Below are positions 24,153 to 33,742 of a stretch of 64,000 nucleotides of DNA, piece after piece. The DNA lies in NCBI RefSeq assembly GCF_034259425.1, contig NZ_JAXIVU010000006.1, forward strand, positions 1 through 64,000. Direction: 5' to 3'. A program made the position numbers and the translations under genes. The stretch is from Denitrificimonas halotolerans. Lineage in GTDB: Bacteria; Pseudomonadota; Gammaproteobacteria; Pseudomonadales; Pseudomonadaceae. The notes below the pieces were generated by a model. That model was not told where the DNA came from. It saw nothing but the letters and a program-made list of their open reading frames with translations, and did not search any database. Within the stretch, counting starts at the first letter, position 1, and each line of letters starts with the position of its first letter.

Positions 24153-26060
24153 ATGTTTTTTCTACCGCTGTACCGTACAGTTGTCCAGAGTTTATCCTCA
24201 GGTCGGTTATCTGATTTTTTTAGTTCAGCTACTGTGCCGCAACTGGCTGCTGTCGTATTTATTCAAAATGCCCCTAAGCTGGCTAAACAGCAAGCATCGC
24301 TAGCGTCGTTGGAGCGTCAATTTGCCCAGATTATCCATGCTGGACATCAAGCTAATATGAAGCTTGATCAAGCTTTTCAAACATGCGTGAGTGAACGTTT
24401 TTCCGTAACACAGTTTGCACAAGGGGTGAACCTTTTAGGGGGTTTGCAAGTAGGGCTGTTGGCTGATGAGTATCCTGTGGCTGAGTCACGTTATCTAGAT
24501 GATCAAGGGCAGTGGTTGTTTACCTTTTCGCCTGAATATCAAAAAGAAGTGATGCCCTTACAGAAGGTGCATTTTAATGAGTTTGATGCTGAAGTCTCTC
24601 TTTCTGATGCGCAGAATCGAACGTTACGGGAATTTTTGGCTGCTGCTGATGAATCATTCAATGTGCAAGGTTACGCAGGATCTGGAAAAACTCATCTCGT
24701 CAGTCGTTTTGCTGAATTCTTGAATCCTCAGCGCACCTTGTTGTTGGCACAAACTTCAGGGCAATTACAAGCGCTCAGAAAACGTGCCGGTGAACAGTTT
24801 CCAGCAATGACTTTTATGCATGCTGTAGGACAAGTACTCGATAATAATTTACTCAATGACAGTTGGCGGTTGAAAGACAAAAGCCGTGGCCAATACACTT
24901 GGCAAGTGACTCATAGGCAAGTAGCACACTGGCTTAATATTCCAGCGATTGGGCACTTTTCGCCGGCGCAAGTCGCGAGCATCTGTACTCGGGCTGTGGC
25001 TCGTTTCTGTAATAGTGTTGCAACTTATATTGACGCAATACATTTGCCTGCAGCGCTGGCAGGGCAACTGAGTATATTGGAGCAACGAGTGCTGCTTGAA
25101 ATGGTGCAGCGTTATTGGGGCGAGTTGATTCAGCCGTCTGAGCCGCATATACGCTTACCGATCCGAGGTTATCATCGAATTAAGTTGATGGCGTTGACTA
25201 AAGAAGTTTTAGATCAGCAATATACGCACATCATTGTAGACGAGGGGCATGATATCCCTACGCCTATGCTACAGATCTTGGATCGCAGCCCGCAGGCGGT
25301 GATCACTTTAAGTGATGAGCTGCAAAATTTAAGTGGTTTACCACCGGAGCGCAGAGATGGTATTCGTCAGCGTTCGATTGCTCAGTCAGTGCGTTTAGGC
25401 AAACAGGTAGAGCAGGTGGTGAATCCTTTAATTCAAGCGCACCCTAGTGCCGTTAAAGAACGTTTTTCTGGGCGCGCGGATCATTGTACGCACTTACATT
25501 ATTATAGTGGTTGGCATATTCCGAATCAGCCCACAACTCTTATAGTTGCTGATGAGTTCGATCTCTTTGCTTGGTTTCAGCGTTTAACCCACGCGGAGGC
25601 TTCTTTTCGTTTATTTCCTTCAACCTTTAAAGATTTTATGATCTTTGCTCAAGATTGTATTGAGTTATATAGCAGAGGAACAAGACCACGCCATGGCTTG
25701 ATTTTTCGCTATGCGAGCTGGGATGCGCTGAGTGAGGCAATGGCACATAGCCCATCATTTCAGTCTATTGAACGAATGTTACAGAAAGGTTACTCGTTAA
25801 TGGATTTTCAAACCGCAGTGGATCGGCACATGCGTAAAGGACAGGGGCATATCATTTTGGCGCGTGTCAGTGACACCAAAAATATGGAGTTTGCTAGTGT
25901 TTACCTTTCTAAAGATCTGCTTGTGGCACCCACGAGCCGAGATAACGTAGACAGTCGCGCACAATTGTTCTCAAGACTGTACACTGCTTGTACTCGAGCT
26001 CAGCATGAGCTGATTGTGCCAGATGGTTTTTCTGACTGGATTGCTGATGTAGTGAAGTAG
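24153..26060 (+). CDS. Superfamily 1 helicase-like ATPase, unknown role
   Basis: The 635-aa protein has an uncharacterised N-terminal domain of about 160 residues. UvrD/Rep-type motifs follow: Walker A NVQGYAGSGKTHLV (about residues 170-183) and the Walker B region IIVDEGHDIPTPML. ITLSDELQNLSG takes the place of the usual GDxxQ motif III. C-terminal LYTACTRAQHELIV is a motif VI. The VDEGHD and SDELQ variants depart from classic UvrD, so it may translocate on or remodel nucleic acid without being a processive helicase. It is followed by a small membrane-protein gene. I do not know a defined function; similar ATP-binding proteins occur in Pseudomonas genomes. Confidence 0.7.
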   Translation: MFFLPLYRTVVQSLSSGRLSDFFSSATVPQLAAVVFIQNAPKLAKQQASLASLERQFAQIIHAGHQANMKLDQAFQTCVSERFSVTQFAQGVNLLGGLQVGLLADEYPVAESRYLDDQGQWLFTFSPEYQKEVMPLQKVHFNEFDAEVSLSDAQNRTLREFLAAADESFNVQGYAGSGKTHLVSRFAEFLNPQRTLLLAQTSGQLQALRKRAGEQFPAMTFMHAVGQVLDNNLLNDSWRLKDKSRGQYTWQVTHRQVAHWLNIPAIGHFSPAQVASICTRAVARFCNSVATYIDAIHLPAALAGQLSILEQRVLLEMVQRYWGELIQPSEPHIRLPIRGYHRIKLMALTKEVLDQQYTHIIVDEGHDIPTPMLQILDRSPQAVITLSDELQNLSGLPPERRDGIRQRSIAQSVRLGKQVEQVVNPLIQAHPSAVKERFSGRADHCTHLHYYSGWHIPNQPTTLIVADEFDLFAWFQRLTHAEASFRLFPSTFKDFMIFAQDCIELYSRGTRPRHGLIFRYASWDALSEAMAHSPSFQSIERMLQKGYSLMDFQTAVDRHMRKGQGHIILARVSDTKNMEFASVYLSKDLLVAPTSRDNVDSRAQLFSRLYTACTRAQHELIVPDGFSDWIADVVK

Positions 26061-26096
26061 TATTGAACTGCTTGAGCTCAAGCTGGAGGACGTACC

Positions 26097-26345
26097 ATGA
26101 TAGATGTAACGGCTTTAACGACGTTTCTAGGTTGGTGTGCGGTTCTCAACTTGGCTTTGATTGCTATTTCTGCCCTAGTAATTGTGATTTTTAATGCTCA
26201 AGTGCGATCGGTGCACAGTAAGCTTTTTCCTCTTGAAAGCAGAGCGCTTAATGCCTTGTATTTTAGTTTTTTAGGTCGCTATAAACTGATGATTTTAGTT
26301 TTTAATTTAGTGCCATATTGGGCGTTAAAGATTATGGCGGCATAG
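26097..26345 (+). CDS. Small membrane protein (DUF6868-like)
   Basis: The 82-aa protein has two hydrophobic segments (about residues 12-35 and 62-80) flanking a conserved-looking polar loop with HSKLFPL and LNALYFSFLGRYK. This resembles the DUF6868 family of short inner-membrane proteins of unknown function. It has a good ribosome site (TGGAGG) and follows the helicase-like gene by 36 bp, so the two may be co-transcribed. Confidence 0.7.
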   Translation: MIDVTALTTFLGWCAVLNLALIAISALVIVIFNAQVRSVHSKLFPLESRALNALYFSFLGRYKLMILVFNLVPYWALKIMAA

Positions 26346-26472
26346 GTGCTGCTCTTGAGATATACGGCAATCATCGGCGAGCTGGTTATACAGGCTAGAT
26401 ATTGGGTGTGACCACTGGGCCGTATAGGCTTTTATTTTCAGCTGTTAGAAACTATGGCGATAGTGAGGGAGC

Positions 26473-26495
26473 AAGCCTGACATTTCATCAGGCTT
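26473..26495. terminator. Hairpin between convergent DUF6868 and pirin genes
   Basis: AAGCCTGA and TCAGGCTT form an 8-bp stem around a 7-nt loop, 16 bp before the pirin stop. It is a plausible shared terminator. Confidence 0.55.
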
Positions 26496-26510
26496 TAGGT
26501 CACGCTTGAT

Positions 26511-27434
26511 CTAGATGTTGAGGTCGGGATAAGGGATGTATTCTTGTTGATCCGTGGGTATGAGTGGGAACTGTTGACTAATCCATTGTTGGCGTGCTTG
26601 TTTTACTCGTTCAATTCGGCTTGAGACAAAATTCCAGTCCATATAGCGGTGACCAATATCATCACCACCTAGTATCACGATTTGACTGTCACTTTTTGCA
26701 GTGATGGAGATGTTTTGTTGGTCGTTGAGAACAGCGAAAGTATGCTCAGTTAATTGAGTGTCTCCTATCTTCACTTGACCGCTGACTATATATAGACCAC
26801 GCATGGCTGCAGCAGGGATGGCGAGTGTTTGTCCAGTTTTAATTTGTGCCTCAACATATAAAGTGGGGCTGAAAGTTTTCACTGGGGATGTGACGCCGTA
26901 GGCTGTTCCCATTAGTACGCGTAGGCGTACGCCCTCAATTGTCAGCGCAGGAATCTGTTGGGATGGGTAATGATAAAAAGCTGGGTCAGTTTCTTCGGCT
27001 TCTGAAGGGAGAGCTAGCCACAATTGAAAACCATGGATACGGTGTGACTGACTTTTAGTTGCCTCAGACTGGCGTTCAGAGTGCGTAATGCCGGAGCCGG
27101 CCACCATGAGGTTAATATCTCCAGGGCGAATGCTTTGCACACTACCAACGGAGTCTTGATGGAGCATTTCGCCCTCAAGCAAATAGGTTACGGTAGCGAG
27201 GTTGATGTGAGGATGCGGTGCAATGTCTACACCATGCTTGGCTGGGAAGCGGGTTGGCCCCATGTGATCAAAAAACACCCAAGGGCCAATGCGACGTGCG
27301 CCTCGAGCAGGTAGGCTACGACGTATGTTCAAACCGCCTAGCATTTGCTCTTTGGCTTGCACCTGAAGCTGAATAGCAGAGCATACAGAATCAGTAGCAA
27401 GGGGCGATTTTGTTGTTGGGTTGTGCTTCTTCAT
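26511..27434 (-). CDS. Pirin family cupin protein
   Basis: About 307 aa with two cupin domains. The N-terminal domain has the pirin metal-ligand block (APHPHINLATVTYLLEGEMLHQDS, residues about 75-100), followed by MVAGSGITHSERQ. The C-terminal cupin is more divergent. Bacterial pirins are iron-binding, and some have quercetinase or regulatory roles; nothing here selects one. I prefer ATG 27434 because AGGA lies 8 nt upstream, while the ATG at 27440 is too close to it. Single gene. Confidence 0.88.
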   Translation of the reverse strand: MKKHNPTTKSPLATDSVCSAIQLQVQAKEQMLGGLNIRRSLPARGARRIGPWVFFDHMGPTRFPAKHGVDIAPHPHINLATVTYLLEGEMLHQDSVGSVQSIRPGDINLMVAGSGITHSERQSEATKSQSHRIHGFQLWLALPSEAEETDPAFYHYPSQQIPALTIEGVRLRVLMGTAYGVTSPVKTFSPTLYVEAQIKTGQTLAIPAAAMRGLYIVSGQVKIGDTQLTEHTFAVLNDQQNISITAKSDSQIVILGGDDIGHRYMDWNFVSSRIERVKQARQQWISQQFPLIPTDQQEYIPYPDLNI

Positions 27435-27736
27435 TATCATGTCCTAACTGGTGAAGTATCAGATTAACCTAGAGCCAGATAGATCTGGAGACTTTCAATA
27501 GATTGGCGTCAGATTAACGAAGTCGCAAGTGGTTCATACTTTTATGAGCGGCATTGTTGTCATCTTTGTGAGAACATATAAAACTTTATTATTGCGCGAT
27601 TACAGAGTGTTAGAAATACATCAATAACGATGAGGGCACTACTTTAAAGCACTGTTATGACAGTGCGAATACAAGTGTGTTTAGAATTGGTTTTGCTGTG
27701 AACTCAATTCAGTTACAGAAATTCAGGAGTACGAGC
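27435..27736. other. Divergent intergenic region, pirin / RND pump
   Basis: About 300 bp with no gene. It must hold both promoters. I saw no clear operator, although the short palindromic stretch GCACTGTTATGACAGTGC at 27648-27665 (inverted GCACTGT/ACAGTGC) could bind a regulator of the efflux operon. Confidence 0.45.
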
Positions 27737-28816
27737 TTGAAGAAGCGAATTGGTTGGCTGCTAGGCATAATGCTATTAGTAGTATTAACAGGGTGTACAG
27801 ATAGTGACGCAGGGGCTGTAAATCAGCAGGCTGAAAGTCCACGTCCAGTACCAATGTTATTGATTGATACTTCGAGTCAAACATCAAGTTTACGTTTTCC
27901 AGGGCGGGTGCGTTCAGCACAACGCGCTGATTTAGCTTTTAATGTATCCGGACAGCTTGTTGAATTGCACGTTGAGGAGGGCAAACTGGTTAAAAAAGGC
28001 CAGTTGGTGGCGCGCTTGGATGATGCCAACTATCGTATTCAAATGCGTTCTGCCTTAGCTAAATATAATAAAGCACAAACAGACTACAGTCGGGTTGAGA
28101 AAATCTGGCAGCGCAGCCAGGCGGTTGCGAAAGCTGAGGTGGACAGGCAGCGTACGGCAATGGATGTGGCTCATGCAGATTACGCTTTAGCTAAAAAAGA
28201 CTTTGATGATACCCGTTTAGTGGCTCCTTTTTCAGGGGTAGTCACCAAGCGTTATGTTGAGAATTACAGTAATGTTCAAGATAAAGAGCCAATTGTCAGC
28301 TTGCAGGATCTCAATGAGTTAGAAATTGTTATTAACGTTCCAGAGCGTGTGGTGCGTAACACCGCTAAACACATTGCCGGTTATGCTATTTTTGCAGATC
28401 AGCCGGAGCAAATGCTCCCAGTGACCTTAAAGTCCTTTTCGGCAGAGAGTGATAAACAAACACAAAGTTATGAAGTGGTGCTGACACTGGAGCCGGGTTA
28501 TGAGTTGACTATATTGCCTGGTATGTCGGTTGATATTGTGCCAAGAGGACCACTTGAAGGTTTAAGTATGAGTCAAATTAAAGTGCCATTAAAATCGATT
28601 TATTCTAATGGTGAACATGCTACTGGTGTTTGGGTGGTGGATCCTGATACTGCCCGAGTTACTTTACGTGAAGTGACTTTAGGTAAAGTTTTAGGAGCTG
28701 ATGTCGTAGTGAACAGTGGTCTGACGGGGGGCGAAAAAATTGCTACCGCGGGTGTGAGTCAGTTACGTGAAGGGATGTTAGTGCGTCCGCTTAAGGACGG
28801 CATTGCTGGTCAATAG
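27737..28816 (+). CDS. RND efflux periplasmic adaptor (membrane fusion) lipoprotein
   Basis: The best start is TTG 27737, because AGGAGT lies 7 nt upstream. It gives about 359 aa beginning MKKRIGWLLGIMLLVVLTGC, a lipoprotein signal with lipidated Cys near residue 19. The adaptor order follows: a beta-barrel/lipoyl half (ADLAFNVSGQLVELHVEEGKLVKKGQLVARLD), a helical hairpin (about 85-150) and the second lipoyl half (LVAPFSGVVTKRYVE). The C-terminal beta domain ends the protein. It links the RND permease encoded 13 bp downstream to an outer-membrane channel. No outer-membrane gene is present, so TolC-like partners must lie elsewhere. Confidence 0.9.
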   Translation: MKKRIGWLLGIMLLVVLTGCTDSDAGAVNQQAESPRPVPMLLIDTSSQTSSLRFPGRVRSAQRADLAFNVSGQLVELHVEEGKLVKKGQLVARLDDANYRIQMRSALAKYNKAQTDYSRVEKIWQRSQAVAKAEVDRQRTAMDVAHADYALAKKDFDDTRLVAPFSGVVTKRYVENYSNVQDKEPIVSLQDLNELEIVINVPERVVRNTAKHIAGYAIFADQPEQMLPVTLKSFSAESDKQTQSYEVVLTLEPGYELTILPGMSVDIVPRGPLEGLSMSQIKVPLKSIYSNGEHATGVWVVDPDTARVTLREVTLGKVLGADVVVNSGLTGGEKIATAGVSQLREGMLVRPLKDGIAGQ

Positions 28817-28829
28817 AGGCGTATAGATT

Positions 28830-31800
28830 GTGAATATTGCTGAACAAACATTGGCCAAGCGCACCATTGCTTGGATGGTGACTATTCTAGTGCTGCTAGG
28901 CGGTTATATCAGTTACGAAAAGCTTGGTCGTTATGAGGATCCAGAGTTTGTCATCCGTCAGGCTGTGATCAACACTGCGTACCCTGGTGCTTTACCTCAG
29001 CAGGTGGCGGAGGAGGTAACTGAGGTTATTGAACAAGCCGTTCAGCAGTTACAAGAATTGAAAGAAGTGACCTCGGTTTCCCGTATGGGAAATTCTCTGG
29101 TGAAGGTTGAAATTGATTTGAAGTTTGCGCAAAGCAAAGCAGAGCTTGAGCAAATCTGGGATAAGCTTCGACGCAAAATTAATGATGTTCAGCATCAATT
29201 GCCACCCGGCGCTGGTCCTTCTTTTGTTAATGATGATTTTGGTGATGTGTATGCTTTGTTTTTTGCTGTTACTGGCGAAGGCTATAGCTTACAAGAGATT
29301 AAAGATTACCTTGATGTGTTGGAGCGTGAGTTATTACAGGTGCCTGGTGTTGCGCGAGTTGCAACCTTGGGAGAGCCGCAAGAGGCGATCTTTGTTGAGA
29401 TTGCATCAGCAAAAGCAGCGCAACTGGGTGTTTCTCAAGAAGACATCTACCGCTCCTTACGCCAGCAAAATGTGATTACCGATTCAGGTCATTTATTGGT
29501 TGGTCCACAGCGTGTGTATTTTAGTCCTAAAGGTCAAGTGGACTCGGTACAAGCACTGGGCAATATTGCTTTAGCTTCTGCTAGTGGTGAGCAGGTTATC
29601 TTCCTGAGAGATATTGCTGAAATCACCCGCTCTAGCATTGAGCCACCTCGTGCTCTAATGCATTATGACGGGCAGCCAGCCATTGGCTTGGGGGTATCTC
29701 AGGTTGCCGGTGGAAACGTAGTGGAAATGGGGGATGCTGTTCGAGCCCGGCTGCTAGAATTAGAGTCGCAGCGTCCCGTAGGAATTGATTTACACGTCGT
29801 TTCTTACCAGTCTGATGCGGTCCGTGAAGCCGTGGATGGCTTTATTGCTAATCTGGCGGCCGCAGTCGCTATTGTTGTGCTTGTGTTGATTGTCTTTATG
29901 GGCTGGCGCAGTGGTGTGATTGTTGGCATCGGTTTGTTGCTGACAGTGGCTGGTACTTTAATTGCAATGTATATGGATGACATTGCTATGCAGCGAGTTT
30001 CTCTCGGGGCTTTAATCATTGCTTTAGGGATGCTTGTGGATAATGCCATTGTGGTTACAGATGGGATTTTGGTGCGCATGGAAAAAGGAGAATCAGCGCA
30101 TAGTGCTGCCAATGCAGTGGTGAAAGGTACACAGTTTCCTTTATTAGGAGGGACTATTGTTGGGATTTTGGCTTTTAGTGCAATTGGTTTATCACCAACG
30201 GATATGGGGGAGTATGCTGGCTCGCTATTTTGGGTGATCCTCTATTCGATGCTGTTTAGTTGGTTATTTGCAGTGACGTTAACACCGCTCTTATGCGTCA
30301 CTTTGTTAAAGGTTAAAGCCCAACCTAGCGCGGAAGAAAAAAATAGCGGCATTTTATATCGCTATCGTGGCCTGTTAAATGTGGCATTGCGTCATTGCTT
30401 ATTTACCGGAGTGGTGATGTTAAGTCTGTTGGTAAGTGCTATTTTGGGTTTTAAGTGGGTGCAGCCGGGTTTTATGCCAGATTCAGCCCGTGCGCAGTTT
30501 GTTGTAGATATGTATTTACCTCAAGGGTCGGATATTCGCGAAACTGAGCAAGAGCTGGCTGCTATGGCGGAACATGTGCGCAATAAAGTTGGGGTGACCC
30601 ATATCACGCGTTTTATTGGTCAAGGTGCTTTACGCTTTATGTTGACCTATAGCCCTGAAGACCCTAATAGCAGTTACGGACAGTTGCTCATTGATGTTGA
30701 AGATGCTTCAGGCTTGGCTGAGTTGGTGGATGAATTGCAGCAGGAACTTTCTGAGCGTCATCCATTGGCTGAGGTCAAAGTTTGGAAGTTTATGCTTGGG
30801 CGTGGTGGCGGTAAAAAAATCGAGGTTGCCTTTAAAGGCCCTAATCCCGATGTATTGCGTCAATTGGCTGAAGAAGCCAAGGGCATTATGGCGGCTGACC
30901 CTGGGGCTATGGCCGTGCAAGATGACTGGCGGGATAAAACCCCAGTATTGCGGCCTGTGGTGGATGATGTGGCAGCACGTCGTGCAGGGGTTGATATTAC
31001 GCAGATTAGTCAAGCGTTAAATCGCGCCTTTACGGGAGAGCGAGTGGGGGTGTATCGCGAGCAAGATAAATTGATTCCCATCATTGCTCGCGCTCCTTTG
31101 ACAGAACGTTCTCAAGCACAGGATTTAGAGAATGTACAGGTGTACAGCCCAACGGCTCAGAAGTATTTGCCGGTCGGGCAGTTGGTTACGGATGTTAAGG
31201 TGGAGTGGTCTGATGCCATCTTGCGCCGAGTGGACCGTTTTCCTACGATTAAAGCACAGGCTGACCCTTTACCCGGTGAGCAGTCCAATCCTTTGTTGGC
31301 GCGTATTAAACCGAAGATTGAAGCCATCGAGCTACCACCTGGCTATAGTTTGGAGTGGCATGGTGAGTATAAGGCTTCGAATGAGTCGAATGAGGGGTTA
31401 GCTATTTCAGCGCCTTATGGTTTTACCGCTATGGTATTAGCAGTGGTTTTGATGTTTAACGCATTGCGTCAGCCATTAGTGATCTGGCTCACGGCGCCTC
31501 TGGCTATTATCGGCGTGACTTTAGGCTTAGTTATTTTTCAAGTACCTTTTGAGTTTATGGCGATTCTAGGTTGCCTAAGTTTGGTTGGGATGTTGGTAAA
31601 AAATTCCATTGTCTTGGTCGATCAAGCGGATGAGGAAATACGAGCAGGTAAGCCAGGATTCATTGCTGTGATTGATGCGGCAGTGAGTCGTGCGCGTCCT
31701 GTATTCCTTGGGGCGCTCACCACAATCTTAGGAGTGGCACCATTGTTGTGGGATCCGTTCTTTAAGAGTATGGCGGTGGTGATTATGTTTGGTTTAGCAT

Positions 31801-31871
31801 TTGCCACAGTACTGACACTAGTAGTGGTGCCGTTATTATATGTTGTTGTATTTCGTATTCCCGCCAAGTAG
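28830..31871 (+). CDS. RND-family efflux transporter permease
   Basis: The 1013-aa inner-membrane pump has RND topology: one N-terminal membrane helix, a large periplasmic loop, six helices, and then the same again. GALIIALGMLVDNAIVVTDGIL contains the proton-relay acidic residue of TM4. LGCLSLVGMLVKNSIVLVDQADEEIRAGK is the matching TM10-11 block. Typical HAE1/AcrB-like pumps are slightly longer (about 1040 aa). Substrate is unknown; antimicrobials or metabolites are possible. The GTG start at 28830 follows the adaptor gene in the same operon. Confidence 0.92.
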   Translation: MNIAEQTLAKRTIAWMVTILVLLGGYISYEKLGRYEDPEFVIRQAVINTAYPGALPQQVAEEVTEVIEQAVQQLQELKEVTSVSRMGNSLVKVEIDLKFAQSKAELEQIWDKLRRKINDVQHQLPPGAGPSFVNDDFGDVYALFFAVTGEGYSLQEIKDYLDVLERELLQVPGVARVATLGEPQEAIFVEIASAKAAQLGVSQEDIYRSLRQQNVITDSGHLLVGPQRVYFSPKGQVDSVQALGNIALASASGEQVIFLRDIAEITRSSIEPPRALMHYDGQPAIGLGVSQVAGGNVVEMGDAVRARLLELESQRPVGIDLHVVSYQSDAVREAVDGFIANLAAAVAIVVLVLIVFMGWRSGVIVGIGLLLTVAGTLIAMYMDDIAMQRVSLGALIIALGMLVDNAIVVTDGILVRMEKGESAHSAANAVVKGTQFPLLGGTIVGILAFSAIGLSPTDMGEYAGSLFWVILYSMLFSWLFAVTLTPLLCVTLLKVKAQPSAEEKNSGILYRYRGLLNVALRHCLFTGVVMLSLLVSAILGFKWVQPGFMPDSARAQFVVDMYLPQGSDIRETEQELAAMAEHVRNKVGVTHITRFIGQGALRFMLTYSPEDPNSSYGQLLIDVEDASGLAELVDELQQELSERHPLAEVKVWKFMLGRGGGKKIEVAFKGPNPDVLRQLAEEAKGIMAADPGAMAVQDDWRDKTPVLRPVVDDVAARRAGVDITQISQALNRAFTGERVGVYREQDKLIPIIARAPLTERSQAQDLENVQVYSPTAQKYLPVGQLVTDVKVEWSDAILRRVDRFPTIKAQADPLPGEQSNPLLARIKPKIEAIELPPGYSLEWHGEYKASNESNEGLAISAPYGFTAMVLAVVLMFNALRQPLVIWLTAPLAIIGVTLGLVIFQVPFEFMAILGCLSLVGMLVKNSIVLVDQADEEIRAGKPGFIAVIDAAVSRARPVFLGALTTILGVAPLLWDPFFKSMAVVIMFGLAFATVLTLVVVPLLYVVVFRIPAK

Positions 31872-31995
31872 CGATGTAGTCTAGCGGTGTATACCTAAGA
31901 GTGGTCATCGGTGCGGAGTGCTTGACGGATGTGAAATACAGAGTTTAGTAAAACTCACAGGTGTTGTGATGTGGGCTCGATGGATAGGGTAGGTC

Positions 31996-33114
31996 ATGCA
32001 GGAGCGTAAACAAACGCCTGCTCAGGCGTATGCGCAAGCGGTAGACAATGGTTTCATTGATGACCCTGCCCAGCGCCAAGCGGTTGAGGCATTAAATGCT
32101 TGCTATATAAGTCTGCAGCAGGGCTCGTCTAGAGTGCGTGGTTTATATTTATACGGGCGCGTTGGGCGCGGTAAAACTTGGTTAATGGATCAGTTTTACC
32201 GGAACCTAACAGTGCCTGCACGACGACAGCATTTTCATCACTTTATGCGTGATGTACATCAGCGCTTATTTCGCTTGACTGGAACTGCTGATCCTTTGGC
32301 AGCGATTGCTGATGAGTTGGCGCAAGAAATTCAAGTGCTTTGCTTTGATGAGCTTTTTGTCAGTGATATTGCTGATGCGATGATTTTAGGCGGGCTTTTC
32401 CAAGCTTTATTTGCACGTGGTTTAGTGATTGTTGCTACGTCTAACCAGCCGCCAGCGCAGTTGTATAGTGACGGTTATAATCGTGAACGTTTTTTACCAG
32501 CGGTTGCGGCTTTAGAGCAGTATCTAAATTTGGTCAGTGTAGATGGTGAGCAGGATCATCGACTGCACGCAGGGGAGGTTTTAGAGCGTTATTGGTGCAA
32601 AGCCGTAGATCATCCTAGCATGATGCCAGCATTGTTTGCCGAGTTGAGCTTAGGAGAAACAGCGTTTCAAGGGGAGCTGTTACTTGGCTCGCGTAGCTTA
32701 ATGACTGAGGGTTACAGTGATCAAGTGGTGTGGTGTGAGTATGCTGCACTGTGTGATCAGCCTTTTGCTGCGCTTGACTTTATTGAGCTCTGTGATCGTT
32801 TTAAGGTTGTTTTATTAAGTGCAGTCCCAGCATTAGGTGGTCAGCAACAAGCTGCAAAGATTGCTCGTGGTACCGAGGATGGTGCGGTACGGGTGGATGC
32901 AGGTGATCGGCATTTACCGAGCTTGGCGCTTGGGGATGATAGTGTGCGTCGCTTTATTGCGCTCATTGATGAGTGCTACGATCGTGGTGTGCCAGTTTAC
33001 ATTGAAGCAGATGTGGCTTTGGATAAGCTTTATACTGGAGGCTATTTAGCTTTTGCATTTCGTCGTACTTTTAGTCGCTTAAAAGCAATGCAGTTGGAAA
33101 GTTTTGCAAAGTAG
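31996..33114 (+). CDS. zapE: AFG1/ZapE-like AAA ATPase
   Basis: The 372-aa ATPase has Walker A LYLYGRVGRGKTWLMDQF (about residues 51-68) and Walker B VLCFDELFVSDIADAMILGGL, with VATSNQPPAQLY as sensor region. This order is diagnostic of the AFG1/ZapE family, whose E. coli member interacts with FtsZ at late division. It has the full family length. ATG 31996 lacks a strong ribosome site. The downstream gene is an unrelated NlpC/P60 lipoprotein. The symbol is by family; direct function is inferred. Confidence 0.88.
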   Translation: MQERKQTPAQAYAQAVDNGFIDDPAQRQAVEALNACYISLQQGSSRVRGLYLYGRVGRGKTWLMDQFYRNLTVPARRQHFHHFMRDVHQRLFRLTGTADPLAAIADELAQEIQVLCFDELFVSDIADAMILGGLFQALFARGLVIVATSNQPPAQLYSDGYNRERFLPAVAALEQYLNLVSVDGEQDHRLHAGEVLERYWCKAVDHPSMMPALFAELSLGETAFQGELLLGSRSLMTEGYSDQVVWCEYAALCDQPFAALDFIELCDRFKVVLLSAVPALGGQQQAAKIARGTEDGAVRVDAGDRHLPSLALGDDSVRRFIALIDECYDRGVPVYIEADVALDKLYTGGYLAFAFRRTFSRLKAMQLESFAK

Positions 33115-33166
33115 TGGGTGTGCTTTGCTATAGTGCCATTCACATCTTTTTAAGGAGAAGCGCCGC

Positions 33167-33697
33167 ATGTTTGCTAGCCTTCGCTTGTTTGGACTCGCGA
33201 GTATTATTTTTTTAACTGCATGCTCATCGCAAACTACTGTTAAGGAGCCCATGACGGTACCACGTACCACCGCTTCTTCAGCCTTGAACCCTACCGCTGA
33301 TGATGTGTTATTTCGTGCGATTGGTTTGGTGGGTACACCTTATGTGTGGGGTGGGAATACACCAACATCAGGCTTTGACTGTAGTGGGTTAATTACTTAC
33401 GTGTATCAGGATGCAGCGGGTATTCGTTTGCCTCGTACCACTGCACAAATGGTGCAAATGAAAGGTCAGCGTGTATCACGTAATGAGTTGCGCAGTGGAG
33501 ATTTAGTGTTCTTCAGCACAGCTAGCCATGGTCGTGTCAGTCATGCAGGTATTTATGTGGGAAACGGGCGCTTTGTACATGCTCCGTCATCAGGGGGGAC
33601 AGTACGATTGGACCATCTAGACAATAGATATTGGAATAAAGCTTACCTAACAGCTAAACGTGTCTTGAACGGACATACTTTGGTCGCCCATCCTTAA
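33167..33697 (+). CDS. NlpC/P60 peptidoglycan hydrolase, lipoprotein
   Basis: The 176-aa protein has a lipoprotein signal (IIFLTACSS, Cys near residue 19) followed by an NlpC/P60 domain. Catalytic Cys is in FDCSGLI, His in VSHAGIYVGNG, and FVHAP follows. Such enzymes cut cell-wall peptides at gamma-D-Glu-diaminopimelate bonds. AAGGAGAAG is a strong ribosome site. It is possibly co-transcribed with the ZapE-like gene 52 bp upstream. Confidence 0.9.
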   Translation: MFASLRLFGLASIIFLTACSSQTTVKEPMTVPRTTASSALNPTADDVLFRAIGLVGTPYVWGGNTPTSGFDCSGLITYVYQDAAGIRLPRTTAQMVQMKGQRVSRNELRSGDLVFFSTASHGRVSHAGIYVGNGRFVHAPSSGGTVRLDHLDNRYWNKAYLTAKRVLNGHTLVAHP

Positions 33698-33742
33698 AAC
33701 AACATAAAACAGAGCGGTGCAGTGAACAGTAAGGGAGTTGAT

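Noticed and set aside
29125..29475. Alternative-frame open stretch inside the RND permease
   Set aside because: It lies entirely within the clearly conserved permease gene in another frame and has Leu/Arg/Ser-rich composition typical of shadow frames.
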